64,000 nt of DNA from Polytrichum commune (lineage: Eukaryota; Streptophyta; Polytrichopsida; Polytrichales; Polytrichaceae): NCBI GenBank assembly GCA_950295325.1, contig OX485806.1, positions 19,900,001 through 19,964,000 of the forward strand, read 5' to 3'. The translations under genes were made by a program, and so were the position numbers. Below the pieces are notes generated by a model. The model had not been told where the DNA came from. It did not search any database and worked only from the letters and a program-made list of their open reading frames with translations. Shown piece after piece: positions 23,342 to 35,437 of the stretch (the first letter of the stretch is position 1; each line of letters begins with the position of its first letter).

Positions 23342-25345
23342 AACATGGTCCATTTTCTCTTTACACTAAGCTTGAGGGCCCATCAATTACAAATTTGAAG
23401 TTCAATCTCCCATCTAAGGCCTTTGGAGGAATTTCAAGGACCCTTAAATTTCATGGTCGTGACTATTGCTCCATGTGTAAAGCAGCCCTTAGTGTGAGCC
23501 CTAAACCTCCACCCTTATGCTTCTAAGTCCGGGTGAGGGTTTGTGACTCACACGGATCTAAGTGGCCTCACATGCACCAGTGAGATCTCCCTCCATAGCA
23601 CCCACATAATAGAGAAAAACCACACCTTTATTCATTTGACAGCAGGTTGAAGTATTGAGAGATACTCCATAACCTCATGTTCATAACCAACCCACATTCC
23701 CCACTACATTCCTAACATCCAATACCACAATCACTAATCTAATGGTTTAATCAATTGTTACTAGGCCAAGGTCACATCCACTCTGCCATTAATGTTAATA
23801 TGCGTTTTCCCCTTAACCTGGCCCTTGTCCTTATTATGTTGATCCAAGTTGTTGCCAGTTGGTTCTCGGCTCCAGCCTCAGTCCAGGCAGTCCAACAACC
23901 CACCTCAGCATCCCAGTCCTAACCAACACTAGTCAGCCTCTGTCTGTTCGGGGAAGATAAGTCCCTTCGGTGAATCTCTGAAGCTCCCTGCAAAGCACAC
24001 CTCGGAGTTTCTGGGTCGTTTGAAGAATACCGGCAACCTTGTTGCTGAGGCTGCCTCATGATAATCACCCTTTTAAAAATTTGTCAAAGCTCGCCCCCCG
24101 AACAGATTCTCATTCGGCCCTACAATTTGTGATGTTGCCCTTGTTCTCCTCCTCCCTAAGCCAAAATTCCTTCCTCATTGCATCACCAGCAAGTTCTCTC
24201 ATTAACTGCCCCTACACATCACACAACATCCAATGCTGATGTTGCAACATTGGCCAAGTCGAGTATGAATTGTGTTTTCTTTCCCCCTGTGTCAATTGAT
24301 TTCCTTCCTTTGAGTCGAACAGTTAGCAACCAAGCACTCTGCTTATGTTTGAGATTCCCCCGCCCCTTGCCCAACCTTCCAATCCTAGGTTCATTCAACC
24401 TCAACCTTGTAGTGTTGACTGCTTCACCTCCAGCTTGCGGCTATTGATCTAAGTGTCCAGGGCCGAATGTCCATCCTCCAGCCATCGGTGGCAAGCCTTG
24501 CTGGCTGCCAACTCCTTCCACACTATCGAGTGCGTTTTTACTCCGCACCCAGCCAACATCCACCTAGTGAATGCATCTCCACCCAATGCTCCAAATCCCT
24601 CAGCCTTTAGGCATCGATGGTTTCCCTGCAGGCGTCGCCCTGGCTCCGGCTGCTACCCCTTCAACCTTGAGAGAGCAAGAATGTGGCGCCATGTTCTCGA
24701 CTTCCCCCCCCCCCCCCCCCCCCACCGAAACCTAACGGTTTTTCAGCTGATGAATGACCATAGGGCCCCTTTCCGGCACCTTGGCCTCCGATCCCCACTA
24801 TAAAACCAACACCACATGATCCTAAAACGAACAATTAGACCCAGACTAAGCCCACTTAACCCCCACAACTTAAGATCACGTTACCACACCCAAACTATAT
24901 TTTGGTTTTTCTCCCTTTTGCCCACAACTGTACTCACAACAGTAATTCAACTAAAACAACTTAAACCATAATAGCCCTGTCAATAGGTTAAGGTAACTTA
25001 ACCAAATGTCAATTCCCTAGCACTGAAATTGATTTAAGGTTAGGCAAAATGGTGAGCACTGAATTGGGCTCACACTTAGGCTAGATGTCTTGCTCTTCGA
25101 TTTGGGTCCCCAACAATCTTATCTAAAGGCAAAACACAGTCTTACATTAAATACAAAACAAAACCTATTTTGGAGCCGCCCAATGCAAAGAGCACGACAT
25201 CTAGCCTAAGGGTCACTTTACACATGGACCAAGAGCCATAAACATAAAAATCATCCCAAGGCCATACTATGGGAAATAGTAATGCAATTTTGTAATTGAT
25301 GCGCCCTCAAGTTTAGTGTAAAGTGAAAGTGGACCATGTGAGGGA
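23342..25345. mobile_element. Foldback MITE split by a solo LTR
   Basis: The left arm (23342-23492 continued at 25075-25099) is the reverse complement of 25189-25345. Shared words are CATGGTCCA, TTTACACTAA(G/A)CTTGAGGGC, CATCAATTACAAA, TCCATGTGTAAAG and CTTAGGCTAGATGTC. The loop is about 90 bases. The LTR at 23493-25074 interrupts the left arm. Confidence 0.75.
23493..25074 (-). mobile_element. Solo LTR of the TGTGAGCCC gypsy family (copy D)
   Basis: 1,582 bp. On the minus strand it begins TGTGAGCCCAATTCAG and ends GGGTTTAGGGCTCACA-like. The 5-bp duplication CTTAG flanks it (23488-23492 and 25075-25079). It contains a C20 run near 24704. No internal genes or second LTR, hence a solo LTR. Confidence 0.85.
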
Positions 25346-26177
25346 CTGCAAAATGGACAATGGTAATATTATAATTCTAGGAGCCAATGACATCTTAGTT
25401 GACTACCACAACACCTAGTTTTGTGTTAGACCCGCCTCTTTTTAATGGGGGTGACATAATATTCAATAGACTATATAACAGTATCCACTTGGGGCCATGG
25501 AAACCACCATGTAGATTTCAACAACTCCACTTTTTGTCATAACATTACTGAGCTTGGCGATGACGTTATATGGACCATGGTTGAGATTCTCGAATATTTG
25601 TTAAATTCAATCTAAAATGCCATGACTAAGTTGAGTAATGTTATGGTGGTCCCTCAGACCCTTGAAGTCTATTGTAAAGTGAAATTGGACCGGCTCCAAC
25701 TTCTTGACCAATCGCATAATTTGTATATCACGGGCCAAGGACTCTCAAGCTCTAGTGTAAAGTAACCCTAAGCAGCACTCGTGGAGAGGGAATAGTTGAA
25801 GGGAATTGCCACAGCCATAGTTAGCTCAGCCCAGTCAATGAGAACTTTCCTACTCCTTTCACACTTCATATCCAAATGTTGCTTTTCACATAAATATATT
25901 TGGCTCCATCATAAAGCACATCAAGCTCTTTCAAGGGCTAGGGTTTAATGGTATTGAGGTAATCTCATCCATTTTTGGAAGGTGAAATGCAACTACACTA
26001 AATATTCCTACTAGCGTGGATTGAAAAGTAATGTGAAAATACTTGATGTGGGTCATACTAATTTGTCTTGTCATTGTGGAAATAATGGGGGTCAAAGACC
26101 TTGGGTCTTCCCCTCTATCTTTCCAAAGAGTTCCGACCAACACCTAGGATATTAGTTCATGGACAAAAACAACATAT
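25346..26177. other. No recognised gene
   Basis: It holds a smaller inverted-repeat fragment (about 25670-25760) with TGTAAAGTGAAA and GTGTAAAGTAACC words related to the foldback MITE to its left. Nothing else is identifiable. Confidence 0.4.
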
Positions 26178-26395
26178 AGTGACTTCCAAATGGAATGCAA
26201 CACCCTATATAAACATACAAGATTGACATTTTCTCGGAAATGGGAAAATGTTACTTCATGTGGTGCCAAACACAGTCTAACTAAAGTATGTAGCTAACCT
26301 CATGTCAATTACGGTCTCACATTCCATCAATAAATGGTAAAAAGGTGAATTTAGGGTGTTGTACGACTTTTGGAACTCTTCAAAATTGTTGAATT

Positions 26396-28400
26396 ATGAG
26401 AGCAATCCACGTTATAGTATGCAAAAACTCACAGGTTAACATTTTTGCTTTGCATTCTCCCTTCCATCAAGTCCAAAACTTTCGTAAAATTCAAGTACAT
26501 GTTATTGACCTCCATATTAAACAACAGAGTTGCTGTATAATAGCCAAGAAATTAGGGCAAACACCATCAACGATTAGGTACATCATTAAATGTTATCATG
26601 ATGTGAGCTAGTTACTAGTCAAAATATGAGCTTTTACGTGTGTTATTGTTATTCCAAGTATGTTTGTAGATGGAAATTAGCATAATGTTGTATTATTCAT
26701 GTTAGTTGTTTAGATGAGAACCGGTCTTGAATTCAAGACCAGGAGGACTTGGTAGGAAGGGCTTGGTAGGAAAGACTTGATAGGTAGGATTTGGTATGTA
26801 GAATTTGTAGTTAGGGTTAGGGAATGTTAGGACTTATTGACGGCAATTGTTATCTAGTTGCTTAGGGGTTTTTTATGCCCTCACCCCAATGATTTTCTAT
26901 TGGTCGAATGGGACAAGGGGAAAGAGGACTAAATGAGTGAAAGAAGGATGGTGGATCATTGTGAGTTGAACATTCAGAGTTTGGAGGAGTTTAAGACCTT
27001 GGGGGAGTATGAAAGAGTTTGGAGGCATTGACAACCTTTGAGAAGTTTGGAGGTGTTGAAGACCTTGAACAAGCAGTGGAGACCATTGACGAAATTTTGG
27101 AGACCACTGAAGACCATTGGTAAGAGGCCTAAGAACATTGCATGAGTGAAGTGAACTATAAATGATATACGAGTGATGCAAGAATGATGCAAGAAACTTG
27201 GGTGATGGAAACAACAAATGATAATGCATGAGTGAAAAATTTGAAGTTTGAGTGGTTTGAATGATTTGAATGAAGGATTGAAAGTTTAAGAGTGAGAAGT
27301 AAGTTTGAATGAAAGATTGAGAGTTTAGTTTGAATGAATATTGTGATCCATTGAATTAGTATCCAAGTTGTAAGAAAAACTCATATTTAATATAATCAAG
27401 ATATTTTGTGAATAAAATGAATTGTTAGAAATTATTATTTTTAAACACAATTAGATTACAAACTTTACACTACCGAAAGCCCCGTGTTTTTGGACAAACA
27501 CAAAACAATACAGAGCACGAGTAAATTGGAAGATAATGGAAGGTTGGGACATCCACACATTCTTAGTGTGAGGGATGATCGTTACTTGCCACAATTGTTG
27601 TGAACAAAAGAACATAATACTACAGTAAAATGTGAGAGGGTTCTTCAAAAGGTTTCAAATGTCATAGCTTCCCCTAATAGATTTGAAGAGCACAAAAATA
27701 CCTATGGACTACAGTCTACAATTAAAAAGAAGAAGACTCTCTTTTGGTCATCATAAACAATCAAGTCATTAATGAACAAGAAAACCTAAAGATTGGATGA
27801 AAGACCAATGGAGGAAAATAATATTTTCACATGAAAGTAAATTCAACATCGTGGGGTCTGATGGTCGAAAGTGGTGTTGGAAAGGGCCTTGGGAACCCCT
27901 AAGCAATCGTGTGGTTAGCAAGACTTTGAAGCACGGAGGAGGGATCATTACGGTTAGGGGTTGCATGAGTTGGGAAAGCATTGGAGAGCTTACCATAATT
28001 GAAAAAAAAAACGAACTCCAGTTGTCAGTTGATAAGTGAGAATTGTCATAAAATCTTACATAACATCTTGAGCATGCCAGTTGTGAAGTTTGGAAAAGAA
28101 GCGGAAAAGTGAGTGTTCCAACATGATAAAAACCCGAAGCATACCAGCATGTCAACAATCAAATGGTTCAACGAATATGCAATCATAGTACTACCATGAA
28201 GTCCACAATCCCCAAACATGAATCCTATCAAACACCTATGAAACGAAATTGATTGTTGCCTCCGACTTTGTAAAGACCTTCCCACCAATAAAGATGACAT
28301 TTGAAAGAAGTTGCAAGAGGAATGGGACAACATTGCGGTGGGAGTCGTACAAAAGTTGGTGAAATTAATGCCCAATAGAGTGAGGCATTTTTGAAGGCGA
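26396..28400 (+). pseudogene. Tc1/mariner transposase, inactivated
   Basis: The N-terminal helix-turn-helix (26468-26610: IIAKKLGQTPSTIRYIIKCY) is followed by an insertion. Coding resemblance resumes near 27510 with NGRLGHPHILSVRDDRYL, then 27797 onward with WRKIIFSHESKFNIVGSDG and LKHGGG, and near 28110 with VFQHDKNPKHTS and SPNMNPIKHL. These match the order of the IFSDES, QQDNDPKHT and SPDLNPIE blocks of DDE/D Tc1 transposases. Several stops and frameshifts, with IFSHES in place of IFSDES (first catalytic Asp lost), show it is dead. Confidence 0.88.
26602..27500 (+). mobile_element. ~0.9-kb insertion inside the transposase, repeat family shared with 40.9-42.2 kb
   Basis: It begins TTACTAGTCAAAATATGAGC and includes GAACCGGTCTTGAATTCAAG and CCCCAATGATTTTCTATTGG. 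All recur inverted at 40880-42175. It ends near ACACTACCGAAAGCCCCGTG. It reads like an LTR with an AATAAA, but I could not fix its borders or TSD. Confidence 0.55.
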
Positions 28401-29106
28401 AAGGAGGATGCACCAAATAGTATAGGTTGGGTAGAAAATATTTCAAAATAATTAAGCCTAATGTTTTAGGAAATTATTGGGCTAGATGGCCTAAATGAAA
28501 GAAAAAATAATCATCAAAGTGCCTAAATGTTAGGAAATTTGGTGCATTGGAAAGCTTAACCCAAAGTCATGAATGAATGAAAAATTGGTTGCAATACATG
28601 GATTTGTATGTAGGATATGCTATGTGCCTAAATGAATAAATATACATATACATATTTCCCTAATTTTCCAAAAATGTTTTTACGGATTGCTTAAGTTTTT
28701 GGTTAAAAATCAATTAATCATCGGGAAAAATCTACCCAACATGCTATCAACCCATGGTACTAGCCAAATAGTATACGATTGATACAAAAAAAAATTAATT
28801 TTTTTAAAAAAAAATTGCAATTTTTCGTATGTTTTGCAATGTTTCAATGTCATCCAACAGGGTTCATGTGTCCCAAAACATAATAATGTCAAAAGTGCCA
28901 AAAGTAATGCAACACCCTTAATTCACTTGTTTACCATTTATTGTTGCCATGTGAGTCCGATTACCATGAAAATTGACATGAGGTTAGCTACATACTTTAT
29001 TTAGACTATGTTGGCACCACGTGAAGTAAGGTTTTCATGTTTATGAGAAAATTTCAAATTTGTATGTTTGCAAGTGTGCTGCATCACTTTTGGAAGTCAT
29101 TGTAGC

Positions 29107-30990
29107 ATAAAAATGTCATCCAAATTAATTTTCTAAAAGAACTTTTAATGTGGCTCACACCAGTTTTCAACTAGACGTTCGGCATGGGTTGAAAATTAAA
29201 CTGTGTGCTCTAAAATTTATTGTGCCCACTTTAATAGGATTATTTAGTGCACCTAATTGATAGTTTAAAGAGTTATATCTTTCATCCGACTATCAAAAGT
29301 GCATGTGTGTCGATTTCATAAATGAATACTCAGGTCCCCTTCCCCAATTGTGTTGACCATTAGAGTTATCCGTAAAATCTCTCTACAAGGGACGAAACCA
29401 TGATTTTGATCCTTCTTTGAGAAAACTTTCTATTAAGAGCTCATTAGCTTGTCATGTATCAGCACCTATTTTGAAAGTTGTGAAACTCTGGGGATCTCCT
29501 GTTCTCATCTCAAAAACTTTAAGAGAATATTTAGATCTAAAATAGGATATGCACATGGAACCCATCGTCCTATATCCCAAATTGACCTATGCAAAGCCAA
29601 CATGGCCCATCCATCCTAGTAGGACAACCTAGAACGCCAGTTTTGAAAACCCCAACACCAATCTTTGTGCATGATAATTTAAGCATCAAGAAAGCTTGGA
29701 TGACTTTGTGGTAAGTCTCATAAACCCAGGGTTGGGGACTAAACCCATGCCTTTATATGCTTACTTTAAAGATAGCTCTATTAAGTCTGATATAAGGTAG
29801 AAATACCATAACCCGTGAAAATTAAGGTGATTTGCATTGAAGATATGGTCTGACAATCATGAGATAATTTTCCAAGATAGACGAGAAGGATTCATGAAGA
29901 ATGCAAGTTGTTTTATATTTTTCTGTTTTGTACAAAAAATACTACAAATTTTCAAAGTGAAAAGTTGTCAAACCCCCTACTCGTTCACTAGATTCTTCCT
30001 ACACCGAACACGGTAATCCACATTTTCATACAGAACATCGCCTAAATCGGTTACCTCATGAGTACATTAACACTTGACTCCCATTGGCTACACTAAGTGT
30101 GCACGCATTGAAGTTGCCGCCGAGCCATGATCCGTTTTAGAAATGAGACTTCACCATTATGACGGTGATCTAGTGCACGGCTAGAGGGTGGTTAACCGCT
30201 TATGGTATTTCTACCTTATGAATCTTGAGGGCAAGTCCAATCACTTCTAAACATGTTGAACTCATTCATTCACCAAAGCTATTTTGACATGTGTTCCCTC
30301 ACCCCTATTAGTTAGACAATGACGTCCAACGATCAAAAAGGGATTCTCAAACACGTATCCTTTATGGCACAAGAACTTCAACAATAGTACAAGGGATGTA
30401 GCCACATGAGGTCATTTTGGGATCATTTCGGGCCCAAGGCCAAGGGTGTCTTTGGGAAAGGTTGCAAAAGGGCCGTGCAATGGATTACCAATCCCACTTA
30501 GTTTACTCATTGCCCTTGCACTTGGGGGCGGCTCGAGCTGCTTGACACGCCACCAACGGGCGATATTTAGGGCATTCTTCACACGGATTTAAGGTTGATT
30601 CGTTTCATAGAACAGTTTCCACATGGACGGCTTTTGGGAAGATTTCACAAAGAGGCATGGAGACGGCTTTCGTTTCACCAATGGGACATTGTTTTCGCAT
30701 CCTCTAATTGAATGTTTTTAATAATAAAAACTAGGGCACTCAAAAGGCACCGATGACTAGTGAGGTTTTGGGCACAATTGGTTGAGATCCAAGTGTTTTC
30801 AAGTCCAACTGGTCAAGAAGAAGTCTATGGGCGATGAAAGCAACTTCTGGCTTCCGGTGAGGCCACGTTGCCTGTGCTTTCTGAACCGTCGGATTTGACC
30901 GATGTAACCCTCCTCCCCTGATCTCCTCCGTTCCTGCCACCACTCATCCACTGCGTTACATGTTGATATCTTCCGGTTTCCCGTTATCAA
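29107..30990. other. No recognised gene; dispersed repeats
   Basis: 29560-29760 matches 49440-49690 in opposite orientation (CATCCTAGTAGGA and the GGGTTGGGACTAAACCCATG-type block), so both are copies of one dispersed element. No coding frame. Confidence 0.5.
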
Positions 30991-30993
30991 TTA

Positions 30994-31493
30994 AGGGCCG
31001 CTTCATGCTATGGTCGAAGGTCAAGAGGTCATCGATTTCCAGCAATCAAAGTGCAAGAAACCAAGAATTCGGTCTCTCAACCCTTCACACTAGAGGCCAA
31101 AGTCCAAAGGCCATCGCTCTCCAAAATGCCTACATGGTAGTACTTTTTGAACAAGGCAACATACTCTTGAAGGAAGTTTGTGTTGGACAAGAATGGAAAC
31201 CCAAACTATGGTTGAAAGGACGTTGACCCTTTTTTTCATAAAAATTCAAAAAAATTGACAAGATCTTGGTCGTTAGATTGGAGGGGTTGTTTTGGGCAGG
31301 TGATAAGTGGGGTGCTCCTTCATCCTTTGGACTTTGGGTTTGGCCTTTGGAGGCTTCACACTATGCCCGGCCAAAGGCTCCAATTCCTATATTTTAGTGA
31401 CCTATTTTCAGCCCATTTCTTTGGACTCCCAACAAAGTTTGGCCATTCAATCCCACGGCCTCTCAACTTGGACGGCCATAGTGTGAAGCGGCC
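30994..31493. mobile_element. Harbinger-like MITE
   Basis: About 500 bp. The left terminus AGGGCCGCTTCATGCTATGG mirrors the right terminus CCATAGTGTGAAGCGGCC. It is flanked by TTA on both sides (30991-30993 and 31494-31496). An internal sub-repeat (GGCTTCACACTATG near 31350) echoes the terminus. The TTA duplication and the GGGCCG-type terminus fit PIF/Harbinger. Confidence 0.78.
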
Positions 31494-31746
31494 TTAAGAA
31501 ACAATTTATAGATTCTTCTTAAACGATATGCGATGTCATTGAACCCTTGAACTTGAACAACACCTTTATGGTATTTAGTGTCACGTTCACTAATTGCAAA
31601 AGGCCTACACTTGATGCCTAAAGGTCTCAAAGTGTCATGTTTTCTAATTATCAACATGATACTTTTTGTCAAAATAAGTAACTTTTTAAGTGGAAAATAT
31701 TTACATTATGACACATAGTGTAAGGGCATTGAGATACTTGAGATGG

Positions 31747-31969
31747 TACATTAAATATGATATTTAATGTCACTTACCATTCGGAATTACACAATGCTAT
31801 ATCTTTTCATTATTGATGCAATTTTTTAAATCAAGTAAGGTTGTTAATGCTCTATAATGTCCAAACAACCAATTTGGCATTTGGTGATAAAATATGAGAT
31901 ATACAGTAAATAGATTTAGCATTGTATAATTCCAAATACTAAGTGACCCTAAATATAGTGTTTAGTGTA
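31747..31969. mobile_element. Stowaway-like MITE, copy 1
   Basis: Terminal inverted repeats TACATTAAATATGATATTTA and its partner ending TTTAGTGTA, with inner GGAATTACACAATGCTATAT against TAGCATTGTATAATTCC. Related copies are at 51013-51237 and 52851-53076. TA at both ends. Confidence 0.78.
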
Positions 31970-34880
31970 GATTTTTGCTTTCATATGCAAGGGAAAGATA
32001 TTGTTGAGCATACTAATGGCAAGTGTCATGTGTTTGCATTTGAATATGCAAGAGCCTACTAATGTCAAGTGTTATTTGTGTACACTTTTCATCAACTTGT
32101 GGACCATCATGTAACATAAGCAGACACCTCATAACACTATTAAAGTCATACCCATGCGAAGATATTAGTAAGCACACTTCAACAGAAGTTGTCATGAGGT
32201 GACAATACTGGTGAAGTTGTTGATCATTAGTATAACTTATCATATGCCTCAAAACAAGGTAAGGGAGACTATTACGCATGTGACACCAAATACCATAAAT
32301 GATGTAGTCATTTTTTACAAACCCAACTGGCCCATCTGTAACTAGTGGTCATATCTCCCTGTTCATTGGCATACATCAAACCTTTCAGTTTTTGAACACT
32401 TTGATATATATAGCCTATATCTACATCTTTTTGTAAATATTAGAAAATAATAATCCCTTGTATAGTTTATATTGTGTTGTGACCAAAACTAAAAGCATTT
32501 TGTGATGTTGAGATATAATGATTCCCTTATTGTTAATTTCATGATCGTCCAATTTGAATATTCTCCTCAAAGAAATACAATGGAGTGTATTTATTGTGAG
32601 AATGTTTATTCTAGGATGCAACTTAGTTCAACCAACCTATAAGTATCAACTTGGATCTCTTAAATAAGTAAAAGTCAATGCTTTTATATATAAAGCACCA
32701 AAGTATGCACAACACACAATAGGACAACATGCAAAAGGACCGTTACTTTGTAGATTGTGATGGTTTTGACTCTAAAACCCGTTTCAATAGACATTTAAAC
32801 AAATAAGGACGGTGAAGGAGTGATGAAAACTATACACCATACTAAACACACGGAAACGATATAGAAATTATTCTTATCTAAGAACCAAATTTCTCAAATT
32901 TATAATTATAAAAAATAAACTTTGTGATTTAAAACTCTATACATGGATGGGATGGTATCCCTTTTGGGTGTTATTATTTGAATTTATGAAGACACTATTG
33001 GGTTCCTTCACAGATTACAAGAGAATATTCTTGGTTCGGTGAGGGGTACTTTGGTTATGGTTGAAATGTATGATTAAAATTTTCACATTAGAATTTTCTT
33101 TTACTCAATGTTGCGGATATGTCCTATTTGATCTTCTCGCATGTTATCACTTGTAAAAAGTTAATATATCATGTAAAGAAAAGAATGAAAAGGTAACATT
33201 GGTGGTTCAGTTGCACCAACATGAATGGGAGCCCGTTCTTCCATATGTCAGTCATGTTATACCAAGCAACAATGTATGGCTATTTCCTTCCTTTTGCGAG
33301 GCATGCCTTATGGATCTTATAAGCCCAATTTAAATTGTTTGGGTGTTTGACTCTTACTAGGGTGGATCCATTATGGGTAGTTGTTTTTGTGTTGTGTGTG
33401 TGTGTGTGTTTTGGTTCATAACATTACTCTGCGACATGGGCCTTCATAATATAACAATGTGATGTTGGGAGCTCAAACTGAATCTAACTCTCCATGGACA
33501 AGTTTTTAAGCATCTGACTATTATATTCTATGGACGCACAAAATGAGAGTTGAACATTGAGTAATGTTATGTTCAGTATTAACTAAATGAGGTATTTGAT
33601 AAGTATTTGGTGTATATGTCTCAAGAGTTTGTTATGTTTTTAGGATACATTTTGAGATGTTAGGTGCTTTGATTGAGTGTTTGCGGATGATTCCTCTTAA
33701 ACCTATGGTGATGTTGACTAATGGGTTGACTTTCTAACCGCTTAGTCCAAGCATTTGTATGAGTGGGTTATATTTGTTGTATTTTTTTTGGTTGTCACAG
33801 TGGGGAATTTGTTATGGCAGTAGGTGACTTTGATGAATTGGATAGTGAGGAAAGCAAGCGGAGTCAATGGTGGTTGATTGTTGTTTGGAGCACCTATTAC
33901 GCATAGGATATCCAATCGTAGTCCAACCATGCATGAACATGGGGTGGTGTTGCATGTGCATTTAAAGCAACCGATCCGGTACCGTTCTTTCTTGAGGCAT
34001 GTTTGGTGGGTGCCTCATTAACCAATGTGTAGAATCGAGTGTGTTCATTGCATTGTAGTGTGTGGGCTAGTTGGTGGACAACATTGTTGTGTTAGGCTAT
34101 GTGGATAATAAGTGTGGCCATGTATCAATTGCATTGTTGGGCATAATGTGCACTTTGAGTTTGGCGGGTTGTTGGCGAGAAGAGGTTTTTAAGGTGGTTG
34201 CCCATGTATTGGATATACCGGGAGTTTTAGTGTGTGTGTTATTTGTGTGTCAAAGGTGCATGGGGTTGTCCACAAGTGATTGGAGAGTTTGTGAATTCTC
34301 CATTTGTCTACATATGAGAATTTAGACTTGGCTATTGCTAAAAAAATTCTTGTTGTCTCTCTTTATGAACAGACGTAGGTGACATATGGCTCCTTTGTGG
34401 GCTCCTGTTGGGATTCCGCTGAGCTAGAATGGCATGGTGTGGGTAGTGTGTATGCATGTTGTTAGGGAGGGCTTAACTATGGTGGTGGCGTCGTTTGCTA
34501 ATTGGTCAACTATTTCGTTGTCTATTATACATGTAAGTGCTCTTACTTTTTGGATAGTTATATTGTGGACAATCTGTTGTATTTGGTTGACAATATCAAA
34601 GATGAGGAGTGTGATGTTGTGACGAGGGGTGTCTTATGTGATTGTTGACTAGGCATATCTTGTTGAGGTTGTCTGCTAGGATGTATGTGTCATGGGTTGT
34701 AGTGTCGTGGCCCGGGTTTTCCTGATTCTCAATTAACCTTGTTGTTAGGTTAAAAGAATAGTATGGATGTAGGAAAGTAGGATATGTAGAGTAATTGGTA
34801 GGCATATTGTTAGGTGAGTTCTTTAGAAGAGAGAAGAAAAATAAAAATCCTTGAAATAGTTAAAAATATCAAATTAAGTT
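31970..34880. other. No recognised gene; contains a (TG)n run
   Basis: A (GT)n microsatellite lies at about 33390-33410. Short frames around 34071-34622 are valine/leucine-rich by composition only. Nothing supports a gene. Confidence 0.5.
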
Positions 34881-34898
34881 AGTATTAGGAATTCCACT

Positions 34899-35437
34899 TT
34901 GGGTGGAAACCCTAGGGCGGAGTGGACCACACATGCGATAGTGGGCCGCAACAACCATGGCGACCCAATTCCGGAAGAGGACCTCGGACAAGCCGGTAGC
35001 CCACCGGCCGAGAGGAGCGAGGCCGACCGGATAGGTGGAATGTGGAACTATGGAGTAGGATTTACGGGTTCAAGCAAGGAGGAGAAGGTATGGCCACAAA
35101 GAAGGATGATTGTACTCGGGACAAGTTCTCCTAGAAATTGGACCCAAAATATGGTTACTATGTGAGGGATTGCAAACATACGAGGGAGATGAGAGTGTTG
35201 CCCTTCTTGATATCCATTTTGAGCCCGGAAAAACCCTACAATGTCACTCTCACCCTTGCCACCACCTTGCTTCTAGCCTACTCCGAAAAGAAGGTGGTGG
35301 ATTGGGAAAGTATCATTAGGGAGTTGGTGCACAAGTTGGCAGCCAACACCAAATGTGGACAACCCTCCTACATCGGGCTTTTCCTCTTTCATCTTTATGA
35401 GCACGCAAACTTGCTCACAGATGAAGATGAGACCTAA
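34899..35437 (+). pseudogene. ORF1 of the two-gene element, copy 1 (frameshifted)
   Basis: Homologous to the intact ORF1 at 55017-55859. Matching blocks are ILSPEKPYNVTLTLATT against ILSPEKRKRLSITMTKT, and WESIIRELVHKLA against WGRLIREYVEKSL, followed by FLFHLYEHANLLTDEDE against YILHLYQHHGCINEAEED. A frameshift near 35130 separates RRMIVLGTSS from DPKYGYYVRDC. No ATG fits the start. I do not recognise the family; it is neither a zinc-knuckle gag nor a polymerase. Confidence 0.7.

Larger units (their letters stand above)
26178..29106. mobile_element. Tc1/mariner-type element with long inverted arms
   Basis: The arms 26178-26360 and 28911-29106 are reverse complements over about 180 bases: AAGTATGTAGCTAACCTCAT against ATGAGGTTAGCTACATACTT, and GACTTCCAAA at the outer edge. 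At the inner edge sits GGGTGTTG...ACTTTTGG. The transposase remnant lies between them, and a ~0.9-kb repeat is inserted after its N-terminal domain. Confidence 0.8.

Noticed and set aside
24039-24803. Frames of 60-116 codons
   Set aside because: They fall inside the solo LTR 23493-25074 and cross a C20 run.
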